Both the position numbers and the translations under genes were made by a program. 15,490 nucleotides of DNA from Chromatiales bacterium (GTDB lineage Bacteria; Pseudomonadota; Gammaproteobacteria; Chromatiales; Chromatiaceae). The notes below the pieces were generated by a model that saw only the letters and a list, made by a program, of their open reading frames with translations, made no database searches and was not told the origin of the DNA. Positions within the stretch are counted from its first letter, which is position 1. The number at the start of each line of letters is the position of its first letter. The stretch covers positions 1-15,490 of the forward strand of contig JAHEIA010000013.1 in assembly GCA_024639625.1 (NCBI GenBank), in the 5' to 3' direction. This document shows positions 1-6,069 of this stretch, piece by piece.

Positions 1-365
1 CGGCGCTGGAGGCTTGCCGCGGTAAGGGCATCCAAATCGGCGTCACGGTAGTGGACCGGGACGGCCTGGTCCAGGTCGTACTGCGCGATAGCATTGCGGC
101 GCAGATCACGGTGCCGATCAGTCGCGAGAAGGCATTCACCGCGGTGAATTTCAATGCCCCCACCTCGCAATTGAACGACCGTGCGGGGACGCCGATCGGC
201 CGCGTGCCCGGTCTGCTGATGTCTGCCGGTGGTCTACCGATCCAGGCCGGCGGCCAGCTCCTGGGCGGCGTCGGGGTAAGCGGTGCGCCGGAAGGAGAGA
301 CCGATGAAGAATGCGCGCAGGCCGGGGTCGATGCGGTATCGGTCGAGCTGGAGATGGCGATGTGA
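1..365 (+). CDS. GlcG/HbpS-family heme-binding-like protein (5' end outside window)
   Basis: The reading frame is open from base 3 and ends at a TGA at 363-365, so the window holds only the C-terminal ~120 residues. A GTG at 51 lies inside the conserved fold (ITVVDRDG context) and is not the true start. Readable features match the GlcG/HbpS (DUF336) family: a strand of the type IGVTVVDRDG, then REKAFTAVNF, a GLLMSAGGLPI stretch and GGVGVSGAPEGETDEECAQAG near the C-terminus. Family members are small alpha/beta proteins of about 130-160 residues. Some bind heme or act extracellularly with redox sensors; others sit in glycolate operons with unknown role. Whether this copy has a signal peptide cannot be seen. 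The family is clear; the function in this organism is not. The next gene is on the same strand but 183 bp away, so co-transcription is uncertain. Confidence 0.85.
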   Translation, partial: ALEACRGKGIQIGVTVVDRDGLVQVVLRDSIAAQITVPISREKAFTAVNFNAPTSQLNDRAGTPIGRVPGLLMSAGGLPIQAGGQLLGGVGVSGAPEGETDEECAQAGVDAVSVELEMAM

Positions 366-395
366 CGAGTTCCCAGTGGTAACCGGGAAGATCGC
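366..395 (+). terminator. Possible hairpin after the GlcG-like gene
   Basis: TTCCC at 370-374 can pair with GGGAA at 385-389, five bases after the stop codon. There is no T tract after it, so it is at best a weak or factor-dependent terminator. The rest of 390-548 shows no gene and no convincing promoter. Confidence 0.2.
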
Positions 396-548
396 CCGGG
401 GGCACGCGGTGGTCCGTTCGGGCCTCCGCGCACGGAACATGACCGGCCGGTGGCGAGGGGTCCTGGTGAGTGACCTGGGGTCTGCTCGCGGGTCCATCCG
501 GACGTCTGACCCGGAGCCGTTCTGAGCCGCGCCTTCCGCCCGCTGGTC

Positions 549-1334
549 GTGGCCGAGCGCAATCCGCCGCGCGCGGTTGGGCGCCGGGCGTGGCGCGGCT
601 GTCTGCTGGCCGCGATCCTGCTGGCTGGCTGTGCGGCGCCGCCCGAGGAGGTGCCGGCGCCGCTCGCCGGGGTCAGCGGTGCGCCACCCGGAGTCGCGGT
701 GGAACAAGGCCTTGTCGGGGTGTGCCCGGGGGGTGGGGGCAACGCGGACGCGGCGGAACCGGTATCCGGCTACGCGATCGATCCGCAGCGTTCTCGACTA
801 CAGATCTTCGTCTTCCGCGGCGGCAGGTTGGCGCGCCTCGGACACAGCCATGTCATCTCCAGCCCGGAATTGAGTGGGCGCCTGGTGTTGGGCGCGACCC
901 TGCGTCGGTCGCGCGTCGACCTGGCGGTTCCGGTCGCGTCCCTGGTGGTGGACGACGCTGCGCAGAGGCAAGCGGCTGGTCCGGAGTTCGCGACCCGGCC
1001 CACTCCGCAGGAGATCGCCGCGACGCGTCGCAATCTGCTGGGCCCGCGGGTGCTGGACGCCGAACGTTATCCCCTGGTGAAGGTGCGTGGTCGTTGGCTC
1101 GGCGGCGAGCCGCCCGATCTCGCGGGCCAACTGGAGATCGAGGTCCGCGGCGAGCGGAGGTGTCTCCCGGTGTCGGTGCGGGTCGAGTCCCGGTCCGCGG
1201 AGGTCGTCGTGGTGGGCGAGGTGCGCATGCTGCAAAGCGACTTCGGGATCCAGCCGTTCAGTATCCTGATGGGGGGGCTCAGGGTCCGCGACGAACTCCT
1301 GATTCGCTTTCGTCTGGTTGCTGTGCGGGGGTGA
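549..1334 (+). CDS. YceI-domain lipoprotein
   Basis: The 261-residue product begins with a lipoprotein signal peptide: basic residues RRAWR, a short hydrophobic stretch and the lipobox LAGC with Cys28 as the expected lipidated residue. An Ala/Pro/Gly-rich linker follows to about residue 72. Residues ~73-261 form one YceI-like domain, with the opening YAIDPQRSRLQIFVFRGG, the LGHSHVISS segment and the closing DFGIQPFSI strand. YceI proteins are beta-barrel proteins that bind isoprenoid-type lipids; most are soluble periplasmic proteins, so lipid anchoring is a notable variation. The GTG at 549 is the only plausible start, because the frame is closed by a TGA at 507-509 and holds no other ATG, GTG or TTG before the signal peptide. 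No good Shine-Dalgarno sequence precedes it, suggesting weak translation. The gene converges on the methyltransferase gene 30 bp away. The ligand is unknown. Confidence 0.85.
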   Translation: MAERNPPRAVGRRAWRGCLLAAILLAGCAAPPEEVPAPLAGVSGAPPGVAVEQGLVGVCPGGGGNADAAEPVSGYAIDPQRSRLQIFVFRGGRLARLGHSHVISSPELSGRLVLGATLRRSRVDLAVPVASLVVDDAAQRQAAGPEFATRPTPQEIAATRRNLLGPRVLDAERYPLVKVRGRWLGGEPPDLAGQLEIEVRGERRCLPVSVRVESRSAEVVVVGEVRMLQSDFGIQPFSILMGGLRVRDELLIRFRLVAVRG

Positions 1335-1345
1335 GAGACGTGTGC

Positions 1346-1361
1346 GCGCCGGCCGGGGCGC
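1346..1361. terminator. GC-rich hairpin between converging genes
   Basis: GCGCC at 1346-1350 pairs with GGCGC at 1357-1361 around a GGCCGG loop. It lies in the 30-bp gap between two converging stop codons, where a bidirectional terminator would be expected. No T tract is present on either strand. Confidence 0.3.
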
Positions 1362-1364
1362 CCG

Positions 1365-1985
1365 CTACCGTAGCCTGGTCACCAGGATCCATAGTGGCGC
1401 ATCGGCGCGTGTGTGGTCGCTTCGCACCCGTCGTACCCTGTAGTCATCGCTCGGGAGTGAGCTTGCCCAGAGAGCAACCGCCGCCGCCTCTTGCGCCCCT
1501 CCCGGGTGCCCTGTGTAGGCCACCACGCTGATGCGGCCGTGCGCAGCAAGCAGGGGCAAGGTCACCCGCAACGCCTGCAGGGTGCTGGCGGGACCTGTGA
1601 TCTGCGTCCGATCGCCGCCCGGCAGGTAGCCGAGATTGAACATCACGGCGCGCAGCCTTCCGCGAGCTGCGCTCGGCAGCAGGCTCCCGATATTCTCATG
1701 GCCGGCGCACTGCAGGCTCACGCGCTGCAACACTCCAGCGGCGCTCAATCGGTGCTCGGTCCGTCGCAGCGCCTCGGGCTGACAATCGAATCCCCAGACC
1801 CGGCCGCTCGACCCGACGGCGCGGGCGAGGAAAAGGGTGTCCAGGCCGTTGCCCACGGTGGCGTCCAGCGCCAGATCTCCCGCCGAAAGGATCTCAGCAA
1901 TGGCGGCCTGTGCGTCGCGCACCAGGCTACGGGCTCGGGCACGGCGCTGCGGCTCTGCGTTCGCGCGGTGTACGGCCGAACTCAT
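1365..1985 (-). CDS. YtqB/MnmM-like class I SAM-dependent methyltransferase
   Basis: This 206-residue Rossmann methyltransferase has SAM motif I (DATVGNG, residues 41-47), an acidic residue after strand 2 (GFD, Asp67), the NLGYLPGGD segment (117-125) and YTGHPGG (157-163). These last two are hallmarks of the family often labelled 'rRNA methylase' (PF06962), whose Bacillus subtilis member YtqB/MnmM methylates nm5(s2)U34 of tRNA to mnm5(s2)U34. The ATG at 1983-1985 was chosen because it overlaps the stop of the upstream oxidoreductase gene as ATGA (1982-1985), and because the open frame further upstream only shadows that gene. The 4-bp overlap implies translational coupling. The family is confident; the tRNA substrate is inferred from the family and from the neighbouring FAD oxidoreductase. 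Another nucleic-acid or small-molecule substrate cannot be excluded. Confidence 0.85.
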   Translation of the reverse strand: MSSAVHRANAEPQRRARARSLVRDAQAAIAEILSAGDLALDATVGNGLDTLFLARAVGSSGRVWGFDCQPEALRRTEHRLSAAGVLQRVSLQCAGHENIGSLLPSAARGRLRAVMFNLGYLPGGDRTQITGPASTLQALRVTLPLLAAHGRISVVAYTGHPGGAQEAAAVALWASSLPSDDYRVRRVRSDHTRADAPLWILVTRLR

Positions 1986-3064
1986 GGCGCGCGCTCCGCA
2001 AAGCGCAGGATATCCGCATCCGCGGGCAGCGGTCGGCCGGAGCAGAGATGATCCGCGAGCCTGGTGGCGTAATAGGGGATCAGCAGCGCCCCCTTGGAGC
2101 CGAATCCATTGCAGATACAGACTCTCGGCTCTCCCGGGTGGCAGCCGATGAAGGGTCGTTTGTCCAGTGTCGCCGGGCGCACCCCGGCACACTGGTCGAT
2201 TACGCGGAATTCCGGCAGCGGGCGCAGAAAGCCGGGCAGGCAACGCAACAGTTCCTCACGGCCGTTGACGCTGGGCTGGTCGTCGATCACTCCCCAGTGG
2301 TAGGTCGAGCCGAGCCGGTAGGTCCCTCTCCCCAGGGGGAAAAGCCAACGGCCAACGTTGATGATACGGTCCCCAAGGGCGTCGGGAGGGCCGAGCAGGG
2401 TCAGTATTTCGCCCTTCACCGGCTGGAAAGGCAGCCAAGAGAACCAGCGATTGCCGGCGGCGCGGAAGCCCTCGCAGAAGACGACTCGATTTGCCCGCAG
2501 CCCCTGCCAGACAAGGCCATCGCCGGACATCTGCAGTTTGGCAGGATCGATCCAGCCGTCGCGCCAGGCGCCTCGCTGCCGCAGGAGATCCCAGAGGAGA
2601 TCCAGCAAAGGCGGGATATCCAGGTAGCCGGTGTGCTGCTGCAGGAAGACGCCGAACGGGGCATGGATCCCCGGCGCCGCGGTTTGCTCTGCGTCGGGTG
2701 GTCCCAGATAGCCCCGGTATGCAGGATCCCGTCGCCGTGCGATGCAACGCTGTCGCTCGCCGGCGGAGCGCGGCAGCCGAAGCATGGGCTTAGGGAAGAA
2801 GAAGCGCCGGCCCAGTTCCTCTGCAAGCACCTGGTAGGTCCGCTGCGCGGACTTTAGGTAGCCCTCGGTATGCGGCATCTTCACCATGCGCCGCCCGGAT
2901 ACCGGGTTGACGAGGCCGGCGGCGGCGCGCGAGCTGGCCTGCGCCTGGCGACGGTCCACCAGCAGGACCGAGCGCCCTCGCTGTAGCAGGATCCAGGCGA
3001 GCAGGCTTCCGGCGAGTCCTTGCCCGGCGATAAGGTAATCTACGCGGGGACCGGCGCGCTGCAT
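1982..3064 (-). CDS. DAO-family FAD-dependent oxidoreductase (candidate tRNA U34 cmnm5 oxidase)
   Basis: The 360-residue product opens with a dinucleotide-binding motif (LIAGQGLAGS; Gly14, Gly16, Gly19) and an acidic residue ending strand 2 (Asp37), typical of FAD binding. Next comes AAGLVNPVSGRRMVK (residues ~48-62). The C-terminus has GVRPATLDKRPFIG (~294-307) and NGFGSKG (~319-325), as in D-amino-acid-oxidase/glycine-oxidase-like enzymes, including the oxidase half of MnmC. No signal peptide is seen, so it is likely cytosolic. The ATG at 3062-3064 is preferred over an earlier ATG at 3194-3196, because it sits just before the FAD motif, 11 bp after the preceding stop, with a GAGG-type ribosome site at that stop. 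It overlaps the methyltransferase gene by 4 bp. That coupling suggests it oxidatively removes the carboxymethyl group of cmnm5U34, but this is inference. A generic amine or amino-acid oxidase is the alternative. Confidence 0.85.
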   Translation of the reverse strand: MQRAGPRVDYLIAGQGLAGSLLAWILLQRGRSVLLVDRRQAQASSRAAAGLVNPVSGRRMVKMPHTEGYLKSAQRTYQVLAEELGRRFFFPKPMLRLPRSAGERQRCIARRRDPAYRGYLGPPDAEQTAAPGIHAPFGVFLQQHTGYLDIPPLLDLLWDLLRQRGAWRDGWIDPAKLQMSGDGLVWQGLRANRVVFCEGFRAAGNRWFSWLPFQPVKGEILTLLGPPDALGDRIINVGRWLFPLGRGTYRLGSTYHWGVIDDQPSVNGREELLRCLPGFLRPLPEFRVIDQCAGVRPATLDKRPFIGCHPGEPRVCICNGFGSKGALLIPYYATRLADHLCSGRPLPADADILRFAERAP

Positions 3065-3075
3065 GCTCCGGCCCC

Positions 3076-3588
3076 TCAGGTCCTGGGGAAGCGCATTGGC
3101 TCTACGCGCCAGGAGTTCCCGCGGATGTGCAGCAGGATACATGAGGGGCCGCCGAAGGTGCGGGCCTTTCCAGCGGCCCCGGGATTCAGCACCCACGGCA
3201 GGTGTTCCAGGTCGCAGACCAGGCGATGGCTATGGCCGTAGATGATCGCCCGGGCTTGCGGGAAGCGCTGCCGGAGTTTTCCGTGGCGTGCGGCAACCGG
3301 ATTTTCGCGATGCCCGTGTACCAGCACGATGCGGCCGCCAGGAAGCTCGACCTGCGCCTCCGCGGGCGGCGTCGACGGTCCGCCGCCGGGCCACCTGCCG
3401 GGCGGATCGTTGTTGCCGCGCACCGCGATCAACTCGCGGCAGGGCCCCGCCAGGGCCTGCAGCACCGTCTGCGCCCCGATGTCCCCGGCGTGCAACACCC
3501 AGTCGCTCGTCTCCGCCAGCGCCAGCACCCGGGCATCCAGGTACCCATGCGTATCGGCCAGGATGAGTGCCCGGGTGGCTGGGGACAT
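3076..3588 (-). CDS. YfcE/MJ0936-type metallophosphoesterase
   Basis: This 170-residue protein has the full set of calcineurin-like metal ligands in the usual order: DTHG (Asp12, His14), GD (Asp36), GNND (Asn59/Asn60), HGH (His91, His93) and GHSH (His119 region to His121), followed by NPGAAG. The size and motif spacing match small YfcE/MJ0936-type phosphodiesterases, which hydrolyse artificial phosphodiesters in vitro with two metal ions; physiological substrates are mostly unknown. The ATG at 3586-3588 was chosen because the first beta strand (RALILADTHG) starts right after it, and longer versions run into the FIST gene with non-homologous sequence. The GAGG before it is unusually close, so the start is slightly uncertain. 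It sits 25 bp after FIST and 11 bp before the oxidoreductase, which suggests one transcript. Confidence 0.88.
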   Translation of the reverse strand: MSPATRALILADTHGYLDARVLALAETSDWVLHAGDIGAQTVLQALAGPCRELIAVRGNNDPPGRWPGGGPSTPPAEAQVELPGGRIVLVHGHRENPVAARHGKLRQRFPQARAIIYGHSHRLVCDLEHLPWVLNPGAAGKARTFGGPSCILLHIRGNSWRVEPMRFPRT

Positions 3589-3613
3589 GCCTCGCGTCGG
3601 CGCTTGTTGTGCC

Positions 3614-4735
3614 CTAGAGGAAGAGGGTGAGCACACCGGTGTAGCCGTAGAGACGCCCGTTGTAGATCTCGCCGTTGGCAAAGAATCCCACCAGCGGAAA
3701 TTCTCCCAGGGTCCGTTCGATCAACTCCAGCTCCTCCGAGTTCTCGCCGAACTGATAGCGTCCTCTGCCCAGACAGGAGATGTAGACGCCGCCGCGAATG
3801 GTCTTGTCGGCGACCCGTTTGCGCAGGCGTTCCAGCATGCGTTGCAGGTCCTCGCGTGCACTGTTGCCATCGCGGCGGCAGAACATCATGCGTTGCTGTC
3901 CTTCGAGCAGGTCGCCAACGGCGATCAGTCCACGCTCGGCATCCACTCCGACCAGATTGCGTACCAGGTAATCTCCGGTGTCCGATCCGGTGATCGGCAG
4001 GGCGGCAAACACGTAACCTGCGATCTTGCGCAGATCCCTAGCCAGGACCTCGCCGATATCCGATCGCATGACCTCGAGCGCGGGCCGGCGATCGAGGGTG
4101 ATGGCGACATTCCGCTGGGCATCGGTGATCTCGTGTGGCGGCCCGATGGGAGAGCAGCCTTGGGAGTGGTCGGTCAACACGCGCACCTGCTGGTTGAACA
4201 GGACGCCAGAAAGCCCCCCCTGCACGACGTCGTCCGCCAACTGGGGTGTGGGACCGTTAGAAGAGCTGAGACCTCCGTTGAGGAAGCCCGAGGTTGCGCT
4301 CTGCGCCAGTTGGCCGAGCAGGCTGGGCGTCGCCGGGTTCCCGGGGTCGCCGTGCAGCAGCGCAAAGCAGTAGTCCTGTTGCTCCCGCCAGACGGCTACT
4401 TCCTGTGCCGAGTCAACCTGCTCGCCGCCGAAACTCGGCACGATCCGGAAGCTGTCCGCGGGGAAATTGCCAATCAGCAAGCAGAGTGCGGGCTGATCGT
4501 AGATCTCGCTTGCGCCGGCGCAGATCCCCATGCCCACCGTGCCGACCCAATGGACCTGCGGAGCCGCCGCCGCCAGCTGGTCGTGTAGCGCAGCGAAATC
4601 GTCGGCGAGCGAATCTGTTGCGTAGACGAAGCCTAGATTGGCCTCCGCTGGGATGCGGCCGATCTGTTCCAGGCAGTCGGCAACCAGCCGGGGCGTCGCG
4701 GCATCGCGGGCGGAAGCAAATAGAAACGGGTTCAT
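3614..4735 (-). CDS. FIST-domain (FIST_N + FIST_C) sensory protein
   Basis: The 373-residue product matches FIST proteins over its length: an N-terminal half (about residues 15-215) with the GTVGMGICAGASEIYDQPAL segment and a DPGNP-containing region followed by GGLSSSN, and a C-terminal FIST_C half (about 225-360) ending in CLGRG, GEFPLVGFFANGEI and VLTLFL. FIST domains are predicted ligand-sensing modules, suggested to bind small molecules such as amino acids. They occur fused to signalling outputs or, as here, alone. No transmembrane segment, kinase, GGDEF or DNA-binding domain is attached, so it must act through a partner or as a binding protein. The start ATG at 4733-4735 has a GGAG five bases upstream. 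It lies 139 bp after the Fnr-type gene and 25 bp before the metallophosphoesterase, all on the same strand. The ligand is not predictable from sequence. Confidence 0.88.
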   Translation of the reverse strand: MNPFLFASARDAATPRLVADCLEQIGRIPAEANLGFVYATDSLADDFAALHDQLAAAAPQVHWVGTVGMGICAGASEIYDQPALCLLIGNFPADSFRIVPSFGGEQVDSAQEVAVWREQQDYCFALLHGDPGNPATPSLLGQLAQSATSGFLNGGLSSSNGPTPQLADDVVQGGLSGVLFNQQVRVLTDHSQGCSPIGPPHEITDAQRNVAITLDRRPALEVMRSDIGEVLARDLRKIAGYVFAALPITGSDTGDYLVRNLVGVDAERGLIAVGDLLEGQQRMMFCRRDGNSAREDLQRMLERLRKRVADKTIRGGVYISCLGRGRYQFGENSEELELIERTLGEFPLVGFFANGEIYNGRLYGYTGVLTLFL

Positions 4736-4874
4736 GCTGACTCCGAAATTCGGCTGCTGAGCCTATCGGGCATGCTGGCGCCGGCATACCGGAGACGACC
4801 CGGGCCGCCCCATCCCCGTCTGACCGAATCTCCGGCGGGCTCTGTGCACCGGGCGCGTTTCCGCTTTCGAGTTG

Positions 4875-5567
4875 CTATTCTGCCGTCGCCTTCACCTGCG
4901 CCAAGTCCAGCGCGAACTCGTTGGGCGCGGTCTCCGTCATCAGCCCCTTGCGCTTGAACTCGGCGATGGTGCGGCTGGCGGTTTCGGTAGTGATACCCAG
5001 CATGGCGCCCATGTCTTCGCGGCTAAACAGACTGCACTGATCGCCATTCACCAGGCGCAGCAGCAGCCGCGCGACCCGCTCGCGAGCGGAACCTGTCGAC
5101 AATTCGGTCAGCCAGGCGTCGGCCTCTTCCAGGGCACGCTCCCAGCGATTCATCAACTCCTGGTGCAGGGCTGGGTTATCTCTACTCAACTCCTGCACCA
5201 CGGCAACCGGGAAACGGCAAACCTCCGTGGGCTGCAGGACGATGGCGTCGTGCTGGTATTTGGGTTTCACCAGGCACTCCAGACCGATTACGTCGGTGGC
5301 GCGTGCCAGGCGCACGATGCGCTGCCCGCCGTCCGGCAAGTATTGCACCAGTTTCATCATCCCGGTGCGCACCGTAAACATGTTGTGCCCGGGCTCGCCG
5401 GCGTGGTAGACCACCGCACCAGGGCGCAGCACGAACTGGTCGATCGGGTGGTGGATGCGCTCGAAGTCTTTTTCCTCTAAGCCTGCGAACAGCACCGAAG
5501 TGCGCAGCGTACAGTGCAGGCAGTCGGCGTGTCCGTCCCAGGCTTCCCTGAGTTGAACTGATTTCAT
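4875..5567 (-). CDS. Fnr/Crp-family transcription regulator with a partial Fnr cysteine set
   Basis: The 230-residue protein has an N-terminal CLHC (Cys16, Cys19), a cyclic-nucleotide-binding-like beta roll (about 30-120), a dimerisation helix (about 122-155) and a C-terminal winged helix-turn-helix (about 160-225). The recognition helix carries ETASR (Glu195, Ser198, Arg199), the E-xx-SR pattern of E. coli Fnr, so it should read a TTGAT-N4-ATCAA-like site. Cys16, Cys19 and Cys117 (TEVCRFP) align with Fnr Cys20, Cys23 and Cys122; the position of Fnr Cys29 is a Val (residue 25). Cys98 and Cys178 are extra. Redox or Fe-S sensing is therefore possible but not assured. It is the first gene of a five-gene minus-strand run and probably its regulator or co-regulated member. 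I saw no perfect Fnr box in the intergenic regions of the window. Confidence 0.88.
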   Translation of the reverse strand: MKSVQLREAWDGHADCLHCTLRTSVLFAGLEEKDFERIHHPIDQFVLRPGAVVYHAGEPGHNMFTVRTGMMKLVQYLPDGGQRIVRLARATDVIGLECLVKPKYQHDAIVLQPTEVCRFPVAVVQELSRDNPALHQELMNRWERALEEADAWLTELSTGSARERVARLLLRLVNGDQCSLFSREDMGAMLGITTETASRTIAEFKRKGLMTETAPNEFALDLAQVKATAE

Positions 5568-5609
5568 CTCGCTCTCTTATTCCGGTCCCGCTTGCAAGCC
5601 GGGCTCGCT

Positions 5610-5638
5610 ATTATGGCCAAGGCATTCTTGGCGGTGGT
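5610..5638 (-). promoter_or_regulatory. Candidate promoter of the minus-strand cluster with a palindromic spacer
   Basis: Read on the minus strand, CATAAT (5610-5615) is a good -10 about 45 bases before the regulator's ATG. The 17-bp spacer 5616-5632 is itself the inverted repeat GCCAAG-5-CTTGGC. The hexamer at the -35 position (ACCACC) is poor, as is common at activator-dependent promoters. This is a prediction from position and sequence only. Confidence 0.4.
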
Positions 5639-5673
5639 GTTCTTCCCGCAGCCTGCGGGTTGCGGGACGAGGC

Positions 5674-5693
5674 TAGCATAACAGCGGATGCTA
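5674..5693. repeat. Operator-like inverted repeat TAGCAT-N8-ATGCTA
   Basis: Two perfect 6-base arms are separated by 8 bases (AACAGCGG), in the divergent intergenic region and about 36 bases upstream of the -35 position proposed for the minus-strand promoter. The spacing fits a dimeric regulator's site. No known consensus is matched with confidence. Confidence 0.35.
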
Positions 5694-6069
5694 ACGAATG
5701 CACCGCGCGGAAAATTTCTTGCACAGGCAGGGTTTCTCCGTCCTCGCGGTTCGGAAATGCTACTATGCGGCGCGAGCCTCCCCGCTGCGGTTCATCGGCT
5801 GTTGCGACTCGGGGCGGCGAGGCTTTCTGCGGCTCTCCGGCGCGCTCGTCGGCGCAGCACCGTTGTGAGGATCTGATGCCTGAAATGGTCTTGGAAGCGC
5901 GGGATTCGAGCCTCTCGGGTCGCCGCGGCACCGGCGAACATTTGCCCGCCGTTGGTTGGCGGCCGAGCTCGTTCGCTTTCCGGCGCAAGTTTGCCCGAGC
6001 CGGGGATCCTCGGCGTCGCGCGCAGCGCGAACCCGGCCTTCGCGTCGCCTGGCGACCGGTGCCCGCGCG

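Larger units (their letters stand above)
5568..6069. other. 502-bp gap without a convincing gene
   Basis: This stretch separates the divergent Fnr-type and uup genes. Open frames exist but have arginine/serine/proline-rich, low-complexity-like translations without recognisable domains, and none has a ribosome site plus coding character. Visible structure includes the palindromic promoter region at 5610-5638, a perfect hairpin CCCGCA-GCC-TGCGGG (5645-5659) and an inverted repeat TAGCAT-8-ATGCTA (5674-5693). I see no clear uup promoter. A small RNA or a decayed gene cannot be excluded. Confidence 0.5.

Noticed and set aside
470..1531. Open frame of 353 codons on the plus strand over the YceI gene
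   Set aside because: The translation is Arg/Gly/Pro-rich without a domain; the overlapping frame encodes a clear lipoprotein with a YceI domain.
3242..4588. Open frame of 448 codons on the plus strand
   Set aside because: It is antisense to the metallophosphoesterase and FIST genes, both with recognisable motifs.
5890..5935. GGGATTCGAGCC resembling a tRNA T-loop
   Set aside because: The flanking bases do not form a T stem, and no acceptor, D or anticodon arms can be folded around it.
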